In this document: positions 17,148 to 24,673 of the stretch, piece after piece
Numbering within the stretch: position 1 is the stretch's first letter
Layout of the letters: each line of letters begins with the position of its first letter
NCBI GenBank assembly: GCA_023381945.1
Contig: JAMCQY010000046.1
Coordinates: forward strand, 5,708-49,862
DNA: 44,155 bases
Source: Deltaproteobacteria bacterium
GTDB taxonomy: Bacteria; Desulfobacterota; Desulfobaccia; Desulfobaccales; 0-14-0-80-60-11
Direction: 5' to 3'
The notes under the pieces: generated by a model
Database searches by the model: none
What the model was told of the DNA's origin: nothing
What the model saw: only the letters and a program-made list of their open reading frames with translations
Position numbers and translations under genes: made by a program

Positions 17148-18143
17148 CTAGAGCATTTTTTTCAGGCGGGCGGCAAAACCGGGGAGTTGCAGGGCCTCCT
17201 CCACCCGCCCCAGGCCGAGCAGGGCAAAGCCTTTGCCGGTCAGCGCTTCATCGATATCCGGGGCGTGTTTCAAGACTTTGTCGAAGCAGACCAAGGCCTC
17301 ATCGTAGTGCTGCAATTCCGTCAAAGTAGTGCCTTTAAAAATCAGGGCTTCGACGTTGCCTGGGTCGAGTTGCAGGGCAATATTATAACATTCCAGGGCT
17401 TTTTCCGGGCGGCCGGCGTCCGCCAACATGCGGGCTGCGTCAAGGTAAGGCTGGCGATGGTCCTCCCCGGGCTGGGCCTTGCGGGTTTCGAGATAGGCAT
17501 TGAGCACGTGAGCATCTCCATCGGAAAAAGCAGGGACTCCGTGTCCTGGCAGGAGGAAGTCCACCTCATAGGGCACCAGGCGGCCCAGGGATTCGACTAG
17601 CTGCTCCCGGCTGCCCAACTGCTTGTCGGCGTCGGCGAGGATGTTTTCCGTGGGGGTGCTGGGAAAGACCAGGTCTCCGGAGAAGAGAATGCGGTTTTGG
17701 CGTTCATAGAGGCAGATGTCTCCCCGGGTGTGGCCCTGGGTGGGGATCACCTCCAGGAGATGCGGCCCCGCCTGCAGGCGTTCGCCGCCCCGGAGGATGA
17801 CCACCTGATCTATCCGGCCGGCCTTTTCCATGATCTTCATGAACGGCACACCGTTAAAGTTGATATGGGGCAGGGTGTCGATGTGGCCGTAGACTTTGGG
17901 ATTGCACCAGTCGAAGAGCTCGCCCATGCCACCAACGTGGTCGAAATGGCAATGAGTGATAAAAAGCTGCTCCAGAAGGGAAATATCAAAGACCTCGCTC
18001 AATTCATGCAGCATGCCGTAGAAATTGCCGGCGTCGATGAGAGTGCGGCCTTCATTCAGGACATAGACGTTGGAGCTCATACCGGCTTCTTCGACCCACC
18101 AGACGCCTTCCAGTTTGGGGTCGTATTCGCCTAAGTGAATCAT
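17148..18143 (-). CDS. Metallo-beta-lactamase-fold hydrolase with C-terminal TPRs
   Basis: A 331-residue protein. The N-terminal MBL fold (about 10-225) has the metal motif H64-x-H66-x-D68-H69 (THCHFDHVGG), a further histidine in QGHTRGD, the bridging aspartate in LFSGDLVFP, and PGHG near 200. The C-terminal part (about 230-331) contains two to three tetratricopeptide repeats (PEKALECYNIALQLDPGNVE; HYDEALVCFDKVLKHAPD). It resembles glyoxalase-II-like thioester hydrolases, but the substrate cannot be read from sequence. The ATG at 18143 has GGAGG 4 bases upstream. It is bracketed by two paralogous small genes in the same orientation, which suggests a joint function with them. Confidence 0.85.
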   Translation of the reverse strand: MIHLGEYDPKLEGVWWVEEAGMSSNVYVLNEGRTLIDAGNFYGMLHELSEVFDISLLEQLFITHCHFDHVGGMGELFDWCNPKVYGHIDTLPHINFNGVPFMKIMEKAGRIDQVVILRGGERLQAGPHLLEVIPTQGHTRGDICLYERQNRILFSGDLVFPSTPTENILADADKQLGSREQLVESLGRLVPYEVDFLLPGHGVPAFSDGDAHVLNAYLETRKAQPGEDHRQPYLDAARMLADAGRPEKALECYNIALQLDPGNVEALIFKGTTLTELQHYDEALVCFDKVLKHAPDIDEALTGKGFALLGLGRVEEALQLPGFAARLKKML

Positions 18144-18183
18144 GGTTCCTCCGGAATAATCCTTCTATCTGACGATATGGCTG

Positions 18184-18200
18184 GCAGGTTTTAAACCTGC
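18184..18200. repeat. Perfect palindrome GCAGGTTT-T-AAACCTGC
   Basis: An 8-base perfect inverted repeat with a one-base centre in the 59-base gap between the upstream small gene and the MBL-TPR gene. It could be an operator, an mRNA-stabilising hairpin or a dispersed repeat. Sequence alone cannot decide. Confidence 0.5.
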
Positions 18201-18202
18201 TA

Positions 18203-18559
18203 TCAAAGTGGCTGGCCCAAGATATCACCCAATTTTTGCAGCATGGCGGCGCGCCCGGCTGCGGGAAAATGCCATTCCACCAGGAGCAGGGCGCCTTCTT
18301 CATCGATCTGGCTGCCGCCCACCTGAACACGCGGTCCGTCAGCCGGTCGGCCCAGGAGACCGAAAAGGTATTCCAGCAAGCGCTCACCGTCAAAATCGCG
18401 GCTCACCTCCAGGGAGAGATAGTCCGGGCCCACCACGCAGTAAAAAACTAAGGGATCGTGGTACGGGCGCTCATAAGGGGGTTGGGCCTGGCCTTCCAGG
18501 ATGAGGCGGCGGGAACGGGATTCCTGGTGCAGGATGGTAAAATGCCACTTCTCCGGCAA
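18203..18559 (-). CDS. Unknown small protein, paralog of the 16778-17140 product
   Basis: A 118-residue protein, first gene of a three-gene minus-strand operon. It begins MPEKWHFTILHQ and shares W5, the LEG motif, L-S-L, L-G-x-P, G-A...V-x-W-x-x-P-A-A and L-Q-x-L with the 120-residue protein at the other end of the operon. The frame is open to a TTG at 18616, but that codon is the first base of a TTGACA promoter box. The TTG at 18559 has AAGGAAG 6 bases upstream and makes the N-terminus align with the paralog, so 18559 is chosen. No domain is recognised. The sequence is soluble-looking and rich in aromatics and leucine. Confidence 0.7.
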   Translation of the reverse strand: MPEKWHFTILHQESRSRRLILEGQAQPPYERPYHDPLVFYCVVGPDYLSLEVSRDFDGERLLEYLFGLLGRPADGPRVQVGGSQIDEEGALLLVEWHFPAAGRAAMLQKLGDILGQPL

Positions 18560-18587
18560 TGTTGCTTCCTTGGCGGTAATAGTTGCG

Positions 18588-18616
18588 ATACTATCCGTTT
18601 TTCCGAGAGATGTCAA
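18588..18616 (-). promoter_or_regulatory. Sigma-70 promoter for the paralog/MBL-TPR operon
   Basis: On the minus strand TTGACA (18616-18611, perfect) and TAGTAT (18593-18588, 4 of 6) are separated by 17 bases. Transcription would start near 18581, about 20 bases before the TTG start at 18559, leaving room for the AAGGAAG ribosome-binding site. Confidence 0.65.
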
Positions 18617-18681
18617 ATGGAGGGGAGAACGGGTTATACGGCTTTAAATAAGGATCTCATGGTTTTCGTTAATTATTTGAA

Positions 18682-18710
18682 ATTCTTCGGTCGCTTCGCT
18701 CAGAATGACC
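18682..18710. repeat. Dispersed palindromic repeat ATTCTTCGGTCGCTTCGCTC...
   Basis: The word ATTCTTCGGTCGCTTCGCTC followed by AGAATGACC contains GAGCGAAGCGACCGAAGAAT on the other strand. I recognise it as a common dispersed intergenic palindrome of bacterial genomes. It lies upstream of the promoter of the three-gene operon and next to MITE-like copy B. Confidence 0.55.
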
Positions 18711-18749
18711 GGAAAGGAGACTTTTGCAGGAGGCTCTCAAGAAAAAGTT

Positions 18750-18875
18750 TATAGCGATTGCCAAAAATAATTTCTTGTAGGGGCGCACCCGCGTGTGCGC
18801 CCTCCTGCGGGCGGACACATGGGTCCGCCCTACAATCCATCGGGTTATCGGAAAAAACTTTTGGCAAACGCTATA
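18750..18875 (+). repeat. MITE-like element, copy B
   Basis: A 126-base element with terminal inverted repeats TATAGCGATTGCCAAAA (left) and TTTTGGCAAACGCTATA (right), one mismatch over 17 bases. The ends carry TA-TA, consistent with TA target duplication as for IS630/Tc1-mariner-type elements. The interior has two palindromic cores, GTAGGGGCGCACCCGCGTGT and GGACACATGGGTCCGCCC. It is nearly identical to copy C. It carries no coding capacity. Confidence 0.8.
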
Positions 18876-18978
18876 ACATAATTTCGACTAAAATCCTGAT
18901 AGAATGACTGCATCGGAAGACCGGGGCGGGTTGTCCTGATTCGCGGTCAGCGTTTCCTGGTCTAATGGAGATACCCTC

Positions 18979-20391
18979 GTGCCAGCTCACCCCAACTTAT
19001 GCGTTCTTGCCAAAGGAGCCGAAGTCGAGCTTACCATCGACAAGCTGACCTTTGGCGGCAAGGCGCTGGGCCGTTGGCGCGGCTTGGTGGTGTTCGTGGA
19101 GCACGGCCTCCCGGGGCAAAGGGTGCGCGTTAAGCTTACCCGGAAAAAGTCGCAGTTTGCCGAAGCCAAAGTAGTCCAGGTGCTGGAGCAGGCTGCCTCC
19201 TATACGCCGCCTTTCTGCCGCCATTTCGGGGTCTGCGGCGGCTGCCAATGGCAGGACCTGGCTTATGAGGAGCAGTTGCGCTGGAAACAACTGTTGGTGC
19301 AGGAAGCTTTGCGGCATCTGAAAAGTTTGAATCCTGCCGCCGTGCCGGCCCCGGTGGCTTCCCCGCAGCCGCGCTATTACCGGAATAAGATGGAGTTTAC
19401 TTTTGCCCCGCGGGCAGGAGGGGAGCCCGCGGCCAGCCGCGGTTTGGCCCTGGGGCTGCACCTGGCTGACTCCTTCGAGCACATCTTTAATTTAGAAGAA
19501 TGCTTTTTGCAATCGCCCCAAGCGCCGGCCATCATCCGGGAAGTGCGGGACTGGTGCCGGCAGAGCGGCCTTCCTGCCTACAATATCCGAAACCATCGGG
19601 GCTTTTGGCGCTTTCTGGTGCTGCGGGAGGGCAAGCGCACCGGCGAAACCATGGTGCAGGTGATTACCAGCGAGCAGGGCAAGGCCCGGACGGTAGAGGC
19701 ACTGGCCGCACGCCTGCTGACGAAATTTCCCGATATTACCACCCTGATACATTCCGTCAGCCGCAAAAAGGCCCAGGTGGTGGCAGGTGAAGCCAGCCGG
19801 ACGCTCATGGGACCAGGATATATTGCAGAGAAGTTGGGGGGCCTGCGCCTGCGGATTTCGGCGGGTTCTTTCCTGCAAACCAATACGGAGGCGGCGGAAA
19901 AGCTATATCAGGCCGTCAGCCGACTGGGGAAGTTCACCGGCCAGGAAACCGTCTGGGACCTTTACTGCGGGGCCGGCAGCATCGCCCTCTATCTGGCCGC
20001 ACAGGTGAAGCGGGTGGCGGGCTTCGAGCTGGTGCAGGCCGCGGTGGACGACGCCTATGTCAATTGCCGCCTTAACGGCATTGACAATTGCCGGTTTCAG
20101 GCGGGCGATTTGAAGGAGCAGCTCCGTCAGGCATTGCGGACCGGTGACCCGCCGCGGCCCGAGGTGGTGGTCACCGACCCGCCCCGGGCCGGGATGCACC
20201 CCGCGGTGGTGCAGACGCTCTTGGAACTGGCGCCGCCGCGCATTATTTATGTTTCCTGCAACCCCGCCACCCTGGCCCGGGATTTGAACCTATTAGAGGA
20301 GCGGTACGACATAACCGCGGTACAGCCCTTCGACCTGTTCCCGCATACGGGGCATATCGAGTGCGTATGCCGGCTAGATTGTCGCAATTAG
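18979..20391 (+). CDS. rlmD: 23S rRNA (uracil-C5)-methyltransferase, RlmD/RumA family
   Basis: A 470-residue RumA-type enzyme that makes 5-methyluridine in 23S rRNA using SAM and a 4Fe-4S cluster. The N-terminal TRAM domain (about 12-70) binds RNA. The cluster cysteines are C80, C86 and C89 (FCRHFGVCGGC) and C175. The Rossmann part shows VWDLYCGAGSIALYLA, VTDPPRAGMHP and the catalytic nucleophile C427 in YVSCNPATLARDL. Exact target specificity (U1939 or U747) cannot be fixed from sequence. The GTG start at 18979 follows GGAGATACCCTC. Its stop overlaps the stop of the convergent kinase gene by 4 bases. Confidence 0.9.
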   Translation: MPAHPNLCVLAKGAEVELTIDKLTFGGKALGRWRGLVVFVEHGLPGQRVRVKLTRKKSQFAEAKVVQVLEQAASYTPPFCRHFGVCGGCQWQDLAYEEQLRWKQLLVQEALRHLKSLNPAAVPAPVASPQPRYYRNKMEFTFAPRAGGEPAASRGLALGLHLADSFEHIFNLEECFLQSPQAPAIIREVRDWCRQSGLPAYNIRNHRGFWRFLVLREGKRTGETMVQVITSEQGKARTVEALAARLLTKFPDITTLIHSVSRKKAQVVAGEASRTLMGPGYIAEKLGGLRLRISAGSFLQTNTEAAEKLYQAVSRLGKFTGQETVWDLYCGAGSIALYLAAQVKRVAGFELVQAAVDDAYVNCRLNGIDNCRFQAGDLKEQLRQALRTGDPPRPEVVVTDPPRAGMHPAVVQTLLELAPPRIIYVSCNPATLARDLNLLEERYDITAVQPFDLFPHTGHIECVCRLDCRN

Positions 20392-23156
20392 GCCTCGGCC
20401 CCCAAGGATGAGTCCACGGAAGAAGTCCTGACCCTAAAAGCGATCCTGGTGCCGTCTCCCGGGCGGCTGCTAATCTCGAAGGTCCCCCCCATCATCCGCA
20501 CCCTTTCCTCCATGGACGTCAGTCCCAAACCTCGTTTGGCGACGTCGAGGGACCTGACTTGAGCCAAGTCGAACCCCTTGCCATTGTCTTCCACGGAGAA
20601 GGAGATTTCGCCGTTCTCTTGTTTTATCTTCACGGCAACCCGGCTTGCCTGCGCATACTTGCCGATGTTGGTGAGAGATTCCTGAAATATCCGATAGATG
20701 ATGATCTGGGCCTGGGGAGACAACATCTCCCCGACGTCATCCAGATCCAGAGAAAACTGGATATTATGGAGGGCGCGGAAATCCTCAAGCAAATGTTTCA
20801 AGGCAGCCATCAGGCCCAGGTCATCCAGGACGCCGGGGCGCAAATCCCGGGAAAACCGGCGCACATTATCGACGATGTCATCAATCGCGGTGATTTGGGT
20901 TAGCAGGTCTTGCTTCAATTCCACGGCGTTATCAGGCGCCGCTTTCTCAATCACCCGTAATTGCAGTTTCAAGAGCAGCAAGGATTGCCCCAGGTCATCG
21001 TGCAGGTCCCGGGAGATCCTCTGGCGCTCCCGTTCCTGGGCGGTGAGCAGTTGTCCGGCCAGGTAGTGCAGGTCCTGTTCGGATTGCTGCAGTTTCATCT
21101 CTGCCTGCTGGCGTTCAGTGATGTCAAAAAATACTCCTTTGACATATTCTATCTTGCCGGCGTCATCACAATATATCTGGCCTCGCTCCTGAATCCAGCG
21201 CATCCCTCCGACTTTACTCTTGATGCGGTAGCATCGCACATAAGACCCGTCGCCTCTAAGGGCTGCGATAAAGATTCTTCGGGCTTCGGCGAGATCCTCC
21301 GGTACTATCAGATCGACCCATTTGACTGCCCCTGAATTAAACTCTTCGATAAGATGTCCGGTAAGGGGCTCCGCTTTCCGGTCAAAAAAGTCGACGCGCC
21401 AATCAGTATAGCCCTGATAAACCACCGCCGGGATTTGCCTTACCAGCAGACGGTATTTCTCTTCGCTCTCCTTTAAGGCAAGTTCGGCCTGACGCCGCTC
21501 GCTGATGTCCCGTACCAGGGCGAGCCTGAGACGGCGGCCACCATAGTCAATATTGCCGGCCCGCACTTCAACCGGGAAGGTTGAACCGTCTTTACGGCGG
21601 TGGGTCCCGGAAATCGTCAGCGGGGCAATTCCCTGCTGCCAATTCCGGATCAAGTCCTCGGAGGCATTTTCCACTTCGAGGTCTAACACCGACATATTCA
21701 GAAGTTCTTCACGAGTATATCCGAGGCTGTCGCAGGCCCGTTGATTAACCTCGATGATCCTCCCCTGATCATGCAGGAAAATAGCATCAGCGGCCTGCTC
21801 AATCAACTGCCGAAACCTGTTTTCGCTATCTTGCAATTTTTCTTCGGCGAGCTTCTGCTCGGTGATATCAATACCCATGGTCAAGACCAAAGGAGAACCA
21901 TCAAGGTCAGCGAAGGGATAGCTGCTCACCTGCAGAATCATGCCGTTTGGCAAGTTATCCTCAAACCTTTGGGGAATCCCGGTTTCAAAAACCTGGGCAG
22001 AATGGCAATCCCCGCAGGGTTTTTCACTGCCGTGAATCAACTCATAACAATGGTGGTTAGTATTTTTTCCTCCGAAAGTCTCCCAGAAGGTGCGGTTGGC
22101 AAAACGAATGGTATAATCCGGAGCCACCAGATGGACGCCCACCGGCAGTCCGTCCAGCAAGGCATACAACCTTTGCCGTTCGGTCTGCAAAGCTGCTTCG
22201 GTCCGCTCCAGCTGCGCCAAACGTGACCGCAGTTCCTCATTTGCTTGGGCCAATTCCCGGGTCCGCTCCTCCACCTTACGTTCCAGTTCGTGGCGCGCCT
22301 TATTGAGAGACTCCTCTGCTTCCTTGCGAGCCGTAATGTCGTCTATAAATCCTTCATAATAATGAACGGCCCCTTTCCCGTCTTTCACGGCGCGGGCTTT
22401 GATGGAAATCCACATCCGGCTTCGGTCTTTACGATAAGCCTGATGCTCGAATCCCCGAACCCTCCCGGATTCCTCCATCAGCCTTTTAAAAATGGCGCGG
22501 CGGTCAGGATCCACATAAATTTGGTGGTCGATATCCGTGATGCTGGCCAGCACTTCTTCCGGGGACTGGTAGCCGAATATCTTTGCAAAGGCAGGGTTAA
22601 CGTAAATCAGGCGGCCATCCGGGCTGCTTCGGAAGATCCCTTCCACGGCATTTTCAAAAATACTACGATAATTCTCCTCAGCCTGCCGCAGGGCCTCCTC
22701 GGTTTCCTTGCGCTCAGTAATGTCCTGGATCATGGCCATCTTGGACATGCTGCCATCACTATTGCGGATGGGGGTGTTGACTACATAATACCAGCGGTTA
22801 TCCTTGGGGCTGCGTATCTCCCAGCGGACGGTTTCGCCTCGAAAGACAGAATCATTGACGCACCATGGGCAGACATCTTCCAGATCGTGCAAGGCTTTGT
22901 AGCACTTCTGTCCAACGGCGTTGTGCCCCGTACGGTCAATGGATTGCTTGTTCATGAATTCGATTTCATAGTCCTGGGAGCAGATGTAGAGCAACCCATC
23001 AAAGGCTTCGATAATAGCCGCTGATTGCGGCGATAAATCCCGCCAGGCGTTCGTCGGCTTTTCATCTCTAACTTCCGGAGCCTCTGACTCGTCATTTTTT
23101 GGGGTTTTGGGGGACAACTTGATCGGACGCGGGTTACGTTTGCTTAACTCTGACAT
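20388..23156 (-). CDS. Multi-PAS DegS-type histidine kinase
   Basis: A 922-residue soluble sensor kinase with five PAS/PAC modules (about 44-148, 160-282, 325-436, 445-555, 565-685), a coiled coil before PAS3, then HisKA_3 with H719 in RISRDLHDDLGQ and an ATPase domain with VEDNGKGFD and GLGLTSMEERVRMMGG. PAS1 (C85, C96, C99) and PAS3 (C370, C381, C384) share a C-x10-C-x2-C pattern with the 859-residue kinase. PAS3 and the kinase core of the two proteins are clearly paralogous (LYALLDGLP, SYPFADLDGSPLVLTMGIDI). No response regulator adjoins it. ATG at 23156; a good promoter lies 76-103 bases upstream. The metal or redox ligand sensed is unknown. Confidence 0.9.
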   Translation of the reverse strand: MSELSKRNPRPIKLSPKTPKNDESEAPEVRDEKPTNAWRDLSPQSAAIIEAFDGLLYICSQDYEIEFMNKQSIDRTGHNAVGQKCYKALHDLEDVCPWCVNDSVFRGETVRWEIRSPKDNRWYYVVNTPIRNSDGSMSKMAMIQDITERKETEEALRQAEENYRSIFENAVEGIFRSSPDGRLIYVNPAFAKIFGYQSPEEVLASITDIDHQIYVDPDRRAIFKRLMEESGRVRGFEHQAYRKDRSRMWISIKARAVKDGKGAVHYYEGFIDDITARKEAEESLNKARHELERKVEERTRELAQANEELRSRLAQLERTEAALQTERQRLYALLDGLPVGVHLVAPDYTIRFANRTFWETFGGKNTNHHCYELIHGSEKPCGDCHSAQVFETGIPQRFEDNLPNGMILQVSSYPFADLDGSPLVLTMGIDITEQKLAEEKLQDSENRFRQLIEQAADAIFLHDQGRIIEVNQRACDSLGYTREELLNMSVLDLEVENASEDLIRNWQQGIAPLTISGTHRRKDGSTFPVEVRAGNIDYGGRRLRLALVRDISERRQAELALKESEEKYRLLVRQIPAVVYQGYTDWRVDFFDRKAEPLTGHLIEEFNSGAVKWVDLIVPEDLAEARRIFIAALRGDGSYVRCYRIKSKVGGMRWIQERGQIYCDDAGKIEYVKGVFFDITERQQAEMKLQQSEQDLHYLAGQLLTAQERERQRISRDLHDDLGQSLLLLKLQLRVIEKAAPDNAVELKQDLLTQITAIDDIVDNVRRFSRDLRPGVLDDLGLMAALKHLLEDFRALHNIQFSLDLDDVGEMLSPQAQIIIYRIFQESLTNIGKYAQASRVAVKIKQENGEISFSVEDNGKGFDLAQVRSLDVAKRGLGLTSMEERVRMMGGTFEISSRPGDGTRIAFRVRTSSVDSSLGAEA

Positions 23157-23231
23157 AAGCTAAAACAGTGATCCTTAAATTTTAATTAAGCAGGAGGGGA
23201 GCGGCTTGAAAAGCTCGGAAATTTATAATTA

Positions 23232-23259
23232 ATTTTATAATAAAATTGTTACATGTCAA
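23232..23259 (-). promoter_or_regulatory. Sigma-70 promoter for the multi-PAS kinase
   Basis: On the minus strand TTGACA (23259-23254) is followed after 16 bases by TAAAAT (23237-23232), which matches TATAAT at five of six positions, in an AT-rich tract. It points toward the kinase ATG at 23156. Confidence 0.6.
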
Positions 23260-23441
23260 GATTACCTCTTAGACAGGAACCTTTCTTTTTTCCCCTCCAT
23301 ACTAACTATAAGGGTCTCAAGCCGCGGGAACCGTTGGTCTCATAACCGCGATGGAGGTAGTAGCCACTAACCTGCCCAGCGCCAAAACAGCAAATCCGCC
23401 TGGGCTTAGTACCTTTTTTCACTACCACCACAGAAGTAGTC
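23260..23441. other. Structured GC-rich island between two divergent promoters
   Basis: Lies outside both predicted transcripts and holds no convincing gene. CCTCCAT (23285-23291) is the exact inverse complement of ATGGAGG (23351-23357). Between them are two direct repeats GGTCTCAAGCCGCG and GGTCTCATAACCGCG, offset by 23 bases. Further right GCCCAG and CTGGGC (about 23375-23405) can form a stem, followed by TTAGTACCTTTTTT. It may be a small RNA gene, a regulator-binding region or a remnant of a mobile element end. It is not a tRNA: although TTGGTCTCATAACC resembles a tRNA-Met anticodon arm, no acceptor or T arm is present. Confidence 0.4.
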
Positions 23442-23470
23442 TTGACAGTGGCGGGCGGAGCAAATAAACT
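23442..23470 (+). promoter_or_regulatory. Sigma-70 promoter for the aminotransferase-serA operon
   Basis: TTGACA (23442-23447, perfect) and TAAACT (23465-23470, 4 of 6) are 17 bases apart. This would give a leader of about 57 bases before the ATG at 23534, too short for a riboswitch. Confidence 0.6.
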
Positions 23471-23533
23471 TTAATATTCCAGAATATCCCTGAGATTCCC
23501 GCAAAAATATACCAACGAGGTTAGGTGCATATT

Positions 23534-24673
23534 ATGAAAATGTATCTGATGACCCCGGGGCCGACCCCGGTAGCCCCGGAAACCCAGCTGGCCATGGCCC
23601 AGCCTATCATTCACCACCGCTCGCCCCAGTTTATGGAGATCTTCGGCAAGGTGCGGGAGGATTTGAAATACCTGTTCCAAACGGAGCAGGAGGTGCTGGT
23701 GTTTACGGCCACCGGCACCGGCGCGATGGAAGGTTCGGTAGTTAACCTCCTGAGCCCCGGTGACACCGCCCTGGTGATCGACGGCGGCAAATTCGGCGAA
23801 CGCTGGACCGAACTGTGCAACGTTTACGGTGTCAAGGTCGAGCGCCTGGCGGTGGAATGGGGTCATGCGGCTGATCCCAAGGCCGTGGCCCAGATGCTGG
23901 ACGCCAACCCGGCCATCAAGGCAGTCTTTGTCCAGGCCAACGAGACCTCCACTGCGGTGATGCACCCGGTGAAGGAACTGGCCGCTGTGACCAAGACACG
24001 GCCCGGCGCCATCCTGGTGGTAGACGCCATTTCCGCCCTGGGCGGCACCCCCATGCCCATGGATGAATGGGGCATCGACGTCCTGGTGGCAGGCAGTCAG
24101 AAGGCCATGATGCTGCCGCCGGGGCTGGCCTTTGTGGCGCTCTCCCCCAAGGCCTGGGAGATGGCCAAGACCTCGAAGCTGCCCAAATATTACTTCGATT
24201 TTTCCAAGGCGCTCAAATCCGCCCAGAAGAACCAGACGCCTTATACCTCACCGGTCTCCCTGATCCTGGGTCTGCAGGAAGTGCTGACCAAAATCCGCCA
24301 GATGGGGCTGGAAAAGATCTTTGCTCACAACCGGCGGCTGTCCCTGGCTACCAAGGCCGCCATGAAGGCCATGGGCATTGCGCTCTATTCCAAGGACAAC
24401 CCGTCGGACGTCCTCACTGCGGCTGAGTCCCCGGTGGACGGCCAGAAGGTGGTGGCCGAGCTCAGAAAGAAAGGCATCTGGATCGCCGGCGGCCAGGCTC
24501 AAGCCAAGGGCAAGATCTTCCGCATCGCCCACATGGGTTTCATCGATACGGTGGACCTGCTGGGCACCATCGGCGGTTTGGAAGAGGTGCTCAATCAGTT
24601 GGGTTATAAGGTGCAACCGGGCGCCGGCCTGAAGGCCGCCCAGGAAGTATTGAGCAAGGAGGCCGCGGTATGA
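23534..24673 (+). CDS. Class V aminotransferase (serine-pyruvate / alanine-glyoxylate type)
   Basis: A 379-residue PLP enzyme. It starts MKMYLMTPGPTPVAPETQLA; the TPGPTPV opening is typical of the SgaA/AGXT group. The PLP lysine is K190 in VAGSQKAMMLPPGLAF, with the upstream aspartate in VVDAISALGG and the phosphate-binding TGTGAMEG near residue 63. It transfers an amino group between serine or alanine and glyoxylate, pyruvate or phosphohydroxypyruvate. Because it overlaps serA by 4 bases, a role as the transaminase of serine synthesis (the SerC step) is likely. The ATG at 23534 is preferred over GTG 23525 because TAGGTG lies 6 bases upstream. Confidence 0.9.
   Translation: MKMYLMTPGPTPVAPETQLAMAQPIIHHRSPQFMEIFGKVREDLKYLFQTEQEVLVFTATGTGAMEGSVVNLLSPGDTALVIDGGKFGERWTELCNVYGVKVERLAVEWGHAADPKAVAQMLDANPAIKAVFVQANETSTAVMHPVKELAAVTKTRPGAILVVDAISALGGTPMPMDEWGIDVLVAGSQKAMMLPPGLAFVALSPKAWEMAKTSKLPKYYFDFSKALKSAQKNQTPYTSPVSLILGLQEVLTKIRQMGLEKIFAHNRRLSLATKAAMKAMGIALYSKDNPSDVLTAAESPVDGQKVVAELRKKGIWIAGGQAQAKGKIFRIAHMGFIDTVDLLGTIGGLEEVLNQLGYKVQPGAGLKAAQEVLSKEAAV

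Noticed and set aside
18560..18616. TTG start at 18616 for the 118-aa protein
   Set aside because: That TTG is part of a TTGACA box of a well-spaced promoter, and the shorter form aligns with its paralog and has a ribosome site.
23313..23360. tRNA-like sequence TTGGTCTCATAACC
   Set aside because: It resembles a tRNA-Met anticodon arm, but no acceptor stem, D arm or T arm can be formed around it.
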